This document shows positions 45,271 to 56,500 of a stretch of 64,000 nt of DNA, one piece after another. The notes below the pieces were generated by a model that made no database searches, was not told where the DNA came from, and was given only the letters and a program-made list of their open reading frames with translations. The first letter of the stretch is position 1. The number at the start of each line of letters is the position of its first letter. The position numbers were made by a program, and so were the translations under genes. Source of the stretch: Branchiostoma floridae (lineage: Eukaryota; Chordata; Leptocardii; Amphioxiformes; Branchiostomatidae). The stretch spans positions 18,992,465 through 19,056,464 of the forward strand of contig NC_049994.1 in the NCBI RefSeq assembly GCF_000003815.2. Reading direction: 5' to 3'.

Positions 45271-46344
45271 GTGGAGTCCTGTTTTTCCAGCAGAATAACT
45301 CCGGTACAGAAATGCTGACAAGCGGCGCTCCTACTGTGCACACCTCTCTCGATACCTGATTTCTGACAACGACATATCCATGTTGACTACTATTTTTCCT
45401 CTACAAATTTTACTGACATAACCAATTGAATATAGCTTACAATATACAAAAAAATATCGAAATTGTCACATGGATAGACATCGATGTATTCAACAATTTT
45501 GTGTTCTCTCATAGCGACTAAACATGCACAACAAAAAAGTCTCCGGGAGACATTATTAAATTTTAAATATTAATGACATCGGATAAAGTGGACAATTCTG
45601 GGCGTTATTTTTAGTGACTCCCGCTAATTTGCTGTACACATGGCATGATGTCACAACATTGTCACATATTTTAAGTGAGTACTTTGTAAACTATCAACAG
45701 AAAGATGTTCAGATGTTCAGAAGTGCATTTTTTTATCATGCCGTATTGGTGATCTCTTTAGACGCATTTTATCAGAGTGTTGTAAGTATGTAACCTGGTG
45801 AAATCATCGTAGTAAACGGTATAATCGACTTTCTATGACTATTTGTAAAAGAGTTATGTTGAAAAAAGGGCGTCAGCTTGTAATGGATGTTTATCAGGAC
45901 CCATCTGTAACAAGCGCAGCCTATTATGAATCACACGCGCAGATAATCTCCCCAGCACACGCACACACATATCTTATTCTAAAGGAAATCTGCCAGCTCT
46001 GCTCTAGATGCCAAATAAGTAAAATTTCTAGAAATTCAAATTATATTTCTACAAAAGCGATCATGTGAAATATTTATTGGAGAGCTGTCAGTTATGGGCT
46101 TCTTGCCCGAAAATTTAACAAACATATAAGAGAATCGGCTTTATACAGAAATATTCTTAGTAAGAACTTTGCCGAGACAGATGGGCGAATGAGAGATTTT
46201 ATCATGTACACAGCTTTACGTGCTTTAAGCGAAAGTTGTTCTTTGGCCAGGGAGAAGCTGCCTGACGATGTAATAGTAGGAAGGTTTCTATGCCCCAAAC
46301 CACGTAGCCTTCTCCTGGTATCATAGTCATGTACGTTAAGCTAA

Positions 46345-46721
46345 GGGCACAACCCGCCGTACGTGCAATTTGTCCGTAAGTTTTTTTTGGAGGCCCCGTC
46401 CGCCACGTATTTATGAAAACGATCAGGCTGTACATGTAGGGCAGGCGCTTTGCTCGTACTAGCACGTACGGGGGGCCAATCCGCAGCCCGATGGCACACA
46501 CAGTTTTGCCTGCACGTAAAGTTCTACGATGTGTCTGCGTGCTCCATAATCCGTCAGATTCCCTACAAGGTCGTACGCAGGTGGTACTTATCACTTACGG
46601 ATCCCCAAAGATCGCCCACGTTTTTGCACGTAGACAGCATGTACTTGCACCTATGGTGGGTTGTGCTCTTAGCTTTAGGCACATAGACAGCACGTATTTG
46701 CACCTACGGCGGGTTGTGCCC
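46345..46721. mobile_element. Harbinger-like MITE with TAA duplication
   Basis: Inverted ends GGGCACAACCCGCCGTA and TACGGCGGGTTGTGCCC, flanked by TAA on both sides (46342-46344 and 46722-46724). The right end is partly duplicated inside (near 46650). No transposase. Confidence 0.8.
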
Positions 46722-46969
46722 TAAGAGCTTTAGAGTAAAACCCTTCACACACGCAAACTATGGTGAAATGCCAGATTTAAAAGCACTTGTTTTAAGTTAA
46801 CTTGGAGTTGAAATGAAGAAAGCATTGATATTGCCGGTAATTTGCTTCATATCAAGTCATAAAGACTGACAGCATTTTGCATGTTTAATGGAAACGAGCT
46901 GTGTACAAAGGATACAGAGTAGGGGTGGGTGTTGTTCGTCCATCGGGAGTAGATAAGGACCTTGACTGG

Positions 46970-47080
46970 TGTAGGGCTGGGTACCGGTACAGAAAATTCA
47001 GGTCCAGGTCCGGTTCAGGTCCAGAGGATCAGGTCCAGGTCCGGACCTGAACCAGGACCTGATTCAGTATGTGAAAACTT
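46970..47080. repeat. self-complementary GGTCCAGGTCC cluster
   Basis: 'caggtccaggtccgg' units followed by the inverse 'ccggacctgaaccaggacctg' form a strong local hairpin. Nothing coding. Confidence 0.6.
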
Positions 47081-47765
47081 GTAAATTGTCAGTATTCAGA
47101 ACAATGGTCCATTTTGCTGCGAAGAATTCTGTGTGGTTTTTGTGGAGTATTTAACTACCACTGGCGTTTTGAAATCCTACAAGGCTTACTGTCCCTGTAT
47201 ACGACTGACTGTAAAAATTGGTAGAAATGACTACAGACTCTACTATACTTCACTCTTGTTAATGTTATTGTACCGGTAGTCGTCCCACCCCTAATACAGA
47301 GTGATATACTTCAGCAGACAGGCAAAATTGTCAGCATTTATTTCAACACAAAACTACTATTAAAAGAAAAACTGAATCTAAATGTTTGGGTTTAAAGTTT
47401 GATAAAAGTTATAACAGGAACATGCGGTGCCAGACCAACTGAAACCCGCCAGGTTTTCATTTCAAACTCAAAGGGAACTTTTTTTACCTGGTATTCCAGT
47501 AGCCTCTTTGATTGTCATGAAATTGATAACTGTTGGGTTACCGGGTATCTAACTATTGTATAAGCCTCTTCCTGGTCATTGTGACAACAACATATCCCGG
47601 CCCGTTATTTGCGCCACTCTGTCCGCGGACATCTCTGCCTGAGTTAAAGGAACCCCCTCCGCAATGCCCTTTACCATCGCCCCCCTCCCCCCACGGGAGT
47701 TCCAACCCCCTCCTCCCCCACCTTCTTTGTGTACACCTCTATAATTACTCGCTATCCCAACAGCA

Positions 47766-47799
47766 ATGTGTGTGTGTGTGTCTGTGTGTGTGTGTGTTT

Positions 47800-47842
<43 letters not shown>

Positions 47843-48053
47843 TGTCTGTGTGTGTGTGTGTGTGTGTGCGTGCATGTGTTTGTGTGTGTGTTTGTGTCAG
47901 TGTGTGTGTTTGTGTGTGTCTGTGTGTGTGTGTGACTGTGTTTGTGTGTGTTTGTGTGTGTGTATGTGTCTGTGTGTGTGTATGTCTGTGTGTCTGTGTG
48001 TGTGTGTGTTTGTGTTTGTGTCAGTGTGTGTTTGTGTGTGTGTGTGTGTATGC

Positions 48054-48100
<47 letters not shown>

Positions 48101-48141
48101 TGTATGTGTGTGTGTGTTTGTGTGTGTGTGTTCGTGTGTGG

Positions 48142-48175
<34 letters not shown>

Positions 48176-48177
48176 TT
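47766..48177. repeat. (GT)n microsatellite, about 410 bp
   Basis: GT with scattered TTTG, TCTG and CATG interruptions. The Cys/Val frames across it are not genes. Confidence 0.97.
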
Positions 48178-48539
48178 GAGGATGTGATCTTCAGCACCTT
48201 AACTGGGGTCAACCCTGCATAGATCATATCATTAATCGAGGGACCAAATATGACTTTCTCAAGTCCAAAGATATGACCTTTGAATTTAACTAAGTATGAG
48301 AACTTCTTCCACATTGTAGTGGTTCAACATCTATGCCTTCATTCCTTAATAGAAGAAAACCGTTCCTACTTTTAGTACGCAGTGACAACACCCTTCGAAA
48401 TTTGTGTTCTCACAATATACGCTGTTCAACACGTATCCGTACTCTAAAAGGGGAAATGTGTACGGAAATTTAATTTCGAAGTAAGGAGAAAATTGGCTGT
48501 TTGAGTTAATTCTAACTTTGTAAGAAGGTAGAATACTGT

Positions 48540-48645
48540 CACAGATTGAACAAAACGTTTCGCGGTGGTTCTGAAACTTCACGGTGAAGAGTCATTGCAA
48601 AAATACGAACCTTAAACTGCTGCAAACATTTCAATTTTTACAGTA
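48540..48645. mobile_element. fragment of the TACTGTAAATG inverted-repeat family
   Basis: 'tttcgcggtggttctgaaac', 'cttaaactgctgcaaacatt' and the end 'tttttacagta' match one half of the elements at 20820-21036 and 62567-62778. Confidence 0.6.
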
Positions 48646-49993
48646 ACGTTGTTTATGTATGTGCTAACTGGATCTGCACCATTGTTAGCCTTGTCAGGTG
48701 AGGCTGAAACCTGATACATGTAAACAAAGAGCCGTGCCGAACACGTGCATGCACAGGTGGGCAAGCGGAACGGTGACCTTGGTATTAGAAATAGAAGGCT
48801 TAATGACGTCGAGACAAGGATAGCAACATGGCGGCTGCAAGTTGTCAAATGTGGGGACACATTCTAAAGAATAACTGACTTAACCTACAGCATCTGCCTG
48901 GAGCTGTTCACCAGGTCTATTCAAAGTGGTATTCGTAGTGCTTAATCCCCTTTCAATGTCAACAGGTATTTGATGATTTCAGTCACAAACTGTAAACAAA
49001 TTGATTACAAGTATACCTAACATTATAGCCTATTTTAGAAGAAAAAGACTTAAGGTCCAAAAGCATGCATATATTCATGTATTTCCCCTCCACTCTAGGA
49101 CAGGGTGCCAGAATACAAGCGAAATACATGAAATAAAAAGGCTTTAAAGCGAGAACCAAAGACTTGGTCACTGTTGTACAGAAAAATAAACCACAGAAAA
49201 ATAAATTATTTGTTAGCCACTCCTATACCAGAAGGAGGACAAAGCTGCTGGCTACAGGCAAATATGGCTCATCTTGTACTAGTTTAACCGGAACAGCCAC
49301 TCCTACATTAAAAATAATTTAGTACATTTCGGTACAAAAACCACTTATTACAAGCAAATCTATGTAACATCAGAATACAGTTCAGTACCCCTGACATAAA
49401 TGCTAGTATTTTCGCCAAATAAAAAGAGACCCGACGAAAGACTTAAGCCGTATATCTATACTAACGTTTTTTACTACAAAGAAAGTCCGCTAACATCAGC
49501 GCACAATTGTGTTAAATAGTTTTTGTTTGCATGTACAACAAAAACAAACCAAATGTAACTTTCTCACATCAGAGTCCCTAGATCCACTACCGACACGTGC
49601 AGTACACCGCAAACACACCAAAGTACATTGTTTGTCTTGTCACAAACAACTGTATAAGCAAGGGATAACATTAGGCTTAGGAACTTATGGCTTCAAGTAG
49701 GATATGTAAGATGCTTAGAAACAACTTTAAAATTACGTATAACTGACTTAAATTACCAACAGCTTCATTCATTCATAGATCTATGGCTAGTTAGTAAAAG
49801 TTGAAAAATATAGCTTCGTTGTTGTCAATTTCTGACTAAAGCATAATTTGCACTCAAAGCCTGTATTCATATATTTTGCCTTCATTCTAGGACAAAGTGG
49901 CACAAAAAAATTAAGTTGAATCCACAAAATCGCGCTAGGGTAGGGGTCATTTCATAGGGGTCATCCGAAGGAGGATAATTTTATGCGGTCTTT

Positions 49994-50290
49994 TTGACCT
50001 TTGACCTAAGTCGGGGACCATCCATTGATAAAGGGAGGGGTACGCACCACAGGAAAAGTAAGTGGCTCGCGCAGAAAAGTAAGTGGCTCACGCAGAAAAA
50101 AAGTAAGTGTGTTTTGCAAAAAAGTAAGTGTCTTGAGCAGAAAAGTAAGTGGCTCGCACAGAAAAGTAAGTGGCTCGCGCAGAAAAGTAAGTGGCTCGCG
50201 CAGAAAAGTAAGTGGCTCGCGCAGAAAAGTAAGTGGCTCGCGCAGAAAAGTAAGTGGCTCGCGCAGAAAAGTAAGTGCCTTGCACATTGT
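49994..50290. repeat. 21-bp minisatellite carrying donor-like sites
   Basis: About 13 copies of 'aaaagtaagtggctcgcgcag', some with 'ctcacgcag', 'cttgagcag' or 'gttttgca' variants. Because 21 is a multiple of three, open frames run through it in several phases; they are not a protein. It ends about 230 bases upstream of the TBK1-adaptor start region. Confidence 0.93.
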
Positions 50291-50489
50291 TGCTATCGGC
50301 CACGGTAGGTCGGGGTGTAAATACGCAACCAGTTTTCAGGAACTGGTCGGGATCCAAAGTAAAAATACAGTTGTTTCTGCAGCAAAGATGAATCCTTTCG
50401 ACTTGAGTTAAGCAAATTTTTATCAGTTTTAAACCAACGGAACTTGCTGCATTGTGAAAACAGAAAAGCGTAAAACTATAACAGCTGGG

Positions 50490-50545
50490 GCAAAGGTCAT
50501 GCGTGACGTCATCATGCGGAAGTAAAGTCAAGATGGCGGCCGATG
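50490..50545 (+). promoter_or_regulatory. probable transcription start of the TBK1-adaptor gene
   Basis: 'gcggaagtaaag' (ETS-like GGAAG) is followed by 'caagatggcggccga', a strong YY1-type element that in many animal genes sits just downstream of the start. A donor 'CCAAG|GTGAGC' at 50593|50594 fits a short non-coding first exon. Confidence 0.6.
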
Positions 50546-53500
50546 ACAACATCGCACTTTTATTTCTGTTTTAAGACGCCAAAGCTGACCAAGGTGAGCC
50601 TTTCAGTGTCTTGGGAAGCGTCTAGAAGACAGCAAGAAGGTATTTGTTTCTTTGTCTTGGACATGTCGAACTTAAGACATTGTGAATACTTTAGTTTTAC
50701 CACAAACAATTTGTGTTTTTCAGGGTCAGAAAAATTGTTGCGGTAAATTATAACTTTTTGGTCTTTGTTACCTTGTTGACTGGTTAAATTTAGAATCTGA
50801 GAACGGTTCTGTTACTGCTTTTTATGATATTTTATCTTAAAACTATAATGTATTCTGTACCTGAGATTCAGTTGATCGTCAAAGCCAACAGCTTTCAGTT
50901 ACGTCGGGGGTGTTGTGGGGAGGGGGGCATGATGGTGCGAATAGTTTGCATCATGGGTCACGACTTCTATATAGACAGGGTTCTCCCCAGAGAGTGGAAT
51001 AAGGGAGGCCCTCCACTATACTCTCAGCCAGCTCCACTATACTATTTTTCAAATTCAGTGTGTTTCTTCCCTATTTTCTTTGTTAGTTTTGCTAAGATTA
51101 ATGACAATTTCAATTCACAGATTTTTGTACCAAGTGGCATCACTTTTCCAGTCAGCATTGTCTGCAAAAACTTGTGAATGAGCAATGATCAAAACAATAG
51201 TACTGTTTTGCCACTTCACAACAAAGGAATAACAACAGTATATTATACTTGTAGTATTTGACACCCTCTGTCATTGCAAAATGAACCCATTTTCATGAAA
51301 GTGCAGCGCGTTGGTGCGGGTTATTTTTGCCAGCCCCTCCACTATACTAAAAAATTCTGGGGAGAACCCTGATAGACCAACCCCCATCAACCCACGTCCC
51401 GCTGCATCACCACATAACCAACACTTTGGGCGTCATCATCAGGAAGAAATACTGACAGCAGCAGTTGGGAGGGGCTTAGATCTTTCTGTTAACGAAACAA
51501 TAATTATATTATATATAACGTTAAAGGCACCCAGAGCAGTTTTTTTAGTCTTTTCAAATTTAATTTTCAAGTCATTTTTACACACAGGTTAAAGTAAAAA
51601 TACAGTAATAATATTACTTAAATAACAGTATTTCATTGCATGTCAACCTTTATTGAGCAAAGATGAGATGTTGTTGGGTGGTGAGAAGTCATTGAAAATC
51701 TAAGCGCTGCACGTGCCATTATTTCAAATTTTCGGAACGCACGCGAAAATGACCAATGCGTCCCGAACGCTTCCGGAGATGTCGTCACTTGTTCGAAGAA
51801 GTTTTCGACTTGCGAACGGGCAAATCAGATTCAATTCGCCTAGTGACCTCATGCGTTCTAAAGTCTCCTAAAAGTACCGACGGGAAACTGTTAGTGGCTC
51901 GATCCTGTGCTGCTTTATTGTAGGTCCCAGTAAATGAAAGGGGCCGTTTGCGACATGTTTGTGCGTCTCTTTAAACGCTGAAAGTACGAAATAATGATAC
52001 AAATGTGCTAGAATCGTGAAGTAAATGTCAATATCGTACCGATTGTCTCATTCAGAATATTTTTAATTTCAATGCTCTAAAAACTGCTCTGGGCGCCTTT
52101 AACAGTTATGACGTTATCTGTATGATTACATCATGAAGCTGAAATTGTGTGACTCTGCATCCATTCTCAAACTGTAGTTTGCTGGGTCACTTCAGTGGAG
52201 AACAAAAGAAATAAGAAGATAGAGAGAATCCCCACCTAACAACCCTTTTTTGTACAGGTAGCGGATGATGGGTACTGTAGGAAAAGGAAATATGGATCCT
52301 GGAGGCTTGTTTAGGTACTGCAGCAGAACTTCCAGTTTTATTTAGTTTGTTTGTTTACCTGCACAGGTAACTGATGATGGGTACTGTAGCAGAAGGGGAC
52401 GATGAGATCAGTATCCTGGAGGCTTCCCTAAGTACTGCAGCAGTGTTGTTTATTTATTTGTTTGTTTGTTTGTTTGTTTGTTTACCTGCACAGGTAACTG
52501 ATGATGGGTACTGTAGCAGAAGGGGACGATGAAATCAGCATCCTGGAGGCTGGCGCTCGTCTGGAGAATGATACCCAGCCGCTTCTGATGGACCAGTCCA
52601 TGTGCAACAATGGGGAGGAGGATAGCGATGGCTTACAGGTCAGTTTGTTTGTTTGTTTGTTTGTTTGTTTGTTTGGGATACCCAGCCTCTTCTGATGGAC
52701 CAGTCCATGTGTAATAACGGGGATGAGGATAGCGATGGCTTGCAGGTCAGTTTGTTTGTTTATTTGTTTGTTTGTTTGTTTGGGATACCCAGCCTCTTCT
52801 GATGGACCAGTCCATGTGTAACAACGGGGAGGAGGATAGCGATGGCTTACAGGTCAGTTTGTTTGTTTGTTTGTTTGTTTGTTTGTTTTGGATACCCAGC
52901 CTCTCCTGATGGACCAGTCCATGTGTAACAACGGGGAGGATGATAGCGATGGCTTACAGGTGTGTTTGTTTGTTTGTTTGTTTGTATCATGTAGCATAAC
53001 TGCAGGGTGTTCGGCCCAGAAGCCAGAGGTCCTGAGCTTGAATCCTGTCATGTTACTGATCTTTTGGCCTTTGGCACTTTACCAAACATTCCTCACTTCA
53101 CTCGGGTGTAAAAATGGGTACCTGACTTCGGTTGAGGAGGTAAATTTGGTAAAAGGTGGTGGAAGATTTCCTATTGCTAGTGTCTGTTTCATTTTAACCT
53201 CGTATCGGTAAACAAATGTAACCTTTCATATTGTTGACTGTACATTGTCTAGTAACCAGGACATTTGCCTTTGGCTAGTTGAGCAGCCTGGGCTGAATGT
53301 CTCTGTATGCCTATAACATACTCTCTATACAGCCAGATAGAATATTTTCTTTAAAAAAATTTTTTTAAGAGTTGGGACTGTAGAACTTTGAGTGTAGTTT
53401 AACACGATTTTTCAACCTTCCCAGAATGCCTCCTACTTTGCGCTGAAGAAGGCGTTTGCGGCGCTAAAGGTTCGACTGCGGGAGGTGGAGCATGAAAACG

Positions 53501-56500
53501 AGAGACTTCATCGTCAGGTCAAACAGCTGGAGTCAGGCTCAGGTCAGGGTGTAACCTTTCACCTCTCACCTTTAACCTTTCATAATGATAAGGGAATTAT
53601 TTTGCTGTCTGCACAGTAATCCCTTTCATGGGGCTTTAACTTAATATAATCTTTATCCAGTTGTACAAAAGAAGAACATGAAACAATACATTACTTAGGA
53701 CAGCCCTTTGTTGGATTCCTTTTATTCAGAGGGGTGCAAGGCAAAGTAACAATATTGTAGTGTGCATCATTCATACATTTTCCAAAATGATTCCTTTTAA
53801 AAGAGTGTAAATATATAGAATACAACACAGTGTATCACATGGGGCTCGGGCCCGACCGCTGTTAGGATGGCCCAAAGCTTGGACGATGATCCAAACTGTG
53901 GGAGGGCTGGGAATAAATCTTGTTGTATTCTATATGTCATTCCCACCTGAGAAAACTTTGAAATGTCTAAGTATCCAGTTGTATTTTGTTGATGTATTTG
54001 TTCTCGTTGATTTTGTAGACGACTTCAGTGGTTCGGGCGCTCCCCGACCAGAGCTCATGCCCAGCATTAACAAGGCTTACGAAGCGTACAAGGAGAAATG
54101 ATATTCATTATTAATTATGTGATACAGCTTAGAATGGGTTGTCCTAGGATTTTAAACTGTATCACATAATAATCAATATCATTTCTCCTTGTATGCTTCG
54201 TAAGCCTTGTTAATGATATTGATTATTATGTAATACAGTTTAAAATCGTAGGACAACCCTTTATCCAGTTTCAATCAGGAGAGCTTGAGACATAGATAGT
54301 TGTCAGTTTAATCAAGACTTCGTTTCACTTAAGCTTCCGGAGGTTTTGAGCAACGGCNNNNNNNNNNNNNNNNNNNNNNNNNNNNNNNNNNNNNNNNNNN
54401 NNNNNNNNNNNNNNNNNNNNNNNNNNNNNNNNNNNNNNNNNNNNNNNNNNNNNNNNNACAGGGCAGAATGCACTGGAAAGGTTATATAAGTGCAAACTTC
54501 ACCGTACTTGTGTCATTTAGCCTCTAACCACTGACGAAGCTGTACATAGCAAAACTAGTTTAGCCAACAGGCTGATTAAAACCCGTAAATAGTTTCATCA
54601 GGTTGGTAGATCAATCGAACAGTCTTCTTCGTTTCACAACCTCTTTTTTATTCTTCTGCAGACGTTTCGGTGACTGTCTGTCACCTTCATCAGTGCAAAA
54701 TGAATTATACTAACGTTACTCGGTGCGATATGACCTACAATGTATACAGTGCTGGGAGGCTGGGAGGCTGATTAAAAGTTTTAAACTTGAACTATGCAGC
54801 TCCAGATGTCTTTCTGAGGGACAACTGCAGTGTGCAAGATGTCGGTAGCTTGAGGGATGAATCTACTGTACTATATACTTACATGTATTTGTTCTTGCTA
54901 ATGTTGCAGGTGACTTCAGTGGTTCAGGCACTCCCCGACCAGAGCTCATGCCCAGCATTAACAAGGCGTATGAGGCGTACAAAGAGAAATGTCACGAGAG
55001 TTCACAGCTCAAGGAACAGCTGACTAAGGTCACACAGGTGAGCTTAAAGTCACAGTTTATTCTGTGTTCTACCTGCCTAAACCTTTGTTTCAAATGCAAA
55101 CTTGAAATGACTGTGAACACTCCATTTTCCCCCAACTGCAAAATGAAATTTCCATTAAAGGCAGGTACTTCATTGTTGCAGAATTTTTTACTGATACTGT
55201 GCCTGTCTGTGTTGGTGTCTGTTTTACCTGTGGGTGCATCTGTCTTGTATGGCTGTACTTAATTCTGTGAATATCCACTATGCCCATGACATGTAGTGTT
55301 GCCAGTGCTAGCAGTTTTGTCTGTGTGTCAGGAAGGGTTGTACATGTAAAGCAGTATGTATATACTATTAGGGCATTAGAAGCGTGCAGGTGCACATGAT
55401 GGCAGCAGCTGGTTACCTGACACTGAAAGGCTTGATGTCCACGTTCAAGGAATGACTTGTCACACCTATCTTTTGCATATCTTACAGTAAATGTTGTGTA
55501 AAGTTATCTAATGAGGATGCTCATAATGTACTTGATGGCAACGAATCCCACTCAAGGAAAGTCCTAGGAAAGTATGATATTTTAACACATCAATCCTAGG
55601 TTGATAATATGTTGTGGATTGAAATGAACTCAGACATGTCCCACGTCGTAGCGTGTGTAGTCCAGTGGTTAGCGGCCCTGCATCTGGAACTAGAACTAGG
55701 GTTCGATTCCAGCTGTGTAGTTGACCTGACATGCACGCTTCCAGAAAATGTTGGTGGTCCACTGTTTATTGTGCGTGTGGAAAAGAGCGAGGGAAATTTC
55801 CTCGGCACAATGACCCTGTAAATACTGTACATAGCGTCTGTCTTCTCTGTCACGACCAGTGAAAGACTAGCTCTTCAGTCAGTGAGTTAAAACTGGATCC
55901 AGAGTACTTTCCTTTTCTTTCCGTTTTGTTTCATGCAGAAGTGGCAAACTGCTGAAGGTCAACTACAACAGCTGAGGGAACAGCTCAGCAGAGGCTGTAC
56001 CGAATGTGCTGTCCAACAGACAGAAGGGAGCTGTGCAGGCACAGTAGAGGGACAGACAGCACAACGCTGTTCCAAATGCAATATCCAGGGAACAGCACAA
56101 TACTGTTCCAAGTGTGACCCTCTTGGAACAGCACAGAGCTGTTCCAGGTGTAGTAATCGTGAGACAGCACCGTCCTGTTCCAACTGTGCTGCCCGGGAAG
56201 GAGAACAGAGCTGTTCAGACCGTTTGAAAGAACTCACACAGCACCAGATGGAAAGTTTTAGCAAGGTACGTTCAGGGCTTGAATTACTGTGTACATGTGC
56301 AACTAATGTTTGACTCTGAACATACGTCTTGTATATAATATGTAAATATATGTTCTACTAACCCTCTAAACTCACCTGTCCTGACCTTTGCACACACAGA
56401 ATCAGTTGTTTTCATTTTCCTTAGCGTTTTTCCTTTATTTTCCCTTGTCTATTTTCGCGGCCCTTGTGTTGTAGCTAACTCATGCGCAATCCGCCGTTAA

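Larger units (their letters stand above)
41146..50500. other. region with repeats but no recognised host gene
   Basis: Contains SINE-like copies, palindromic elements, microsatellites, a 100-base gap and minisatellites listed separately. The missing 5' exons of the channel gene (signal peptide, first YWTD blades) should lie here or in the gap at 45171-45270, but no minus-strand frame shows them. The open frames at 45835-46300 resemble nothing I can name securely. Confidence 0.5.

Noticed and set aside
45835-46300. Possible transposase remnant
   Set aside because: Short frames with stops and no catalytic motif I could identify; too weak to list as a feature.
47533-48222. Long Cys/Val frame
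   Set aside because: Translation of a GT microsatellite.
49994-50552. Lys/Trp repeat protein 'KSKWLAQ' and its minus-strand mirror
   Set aside because: A 21-base tandem repeat is open in several frames on both strands; not a gene.
55650-55730. Possible tRNA gene
   Set aside because: A- and B-box-like sequences are present, but no acceptor stem or anticodon arm could be drawn; better read as a SINE head.
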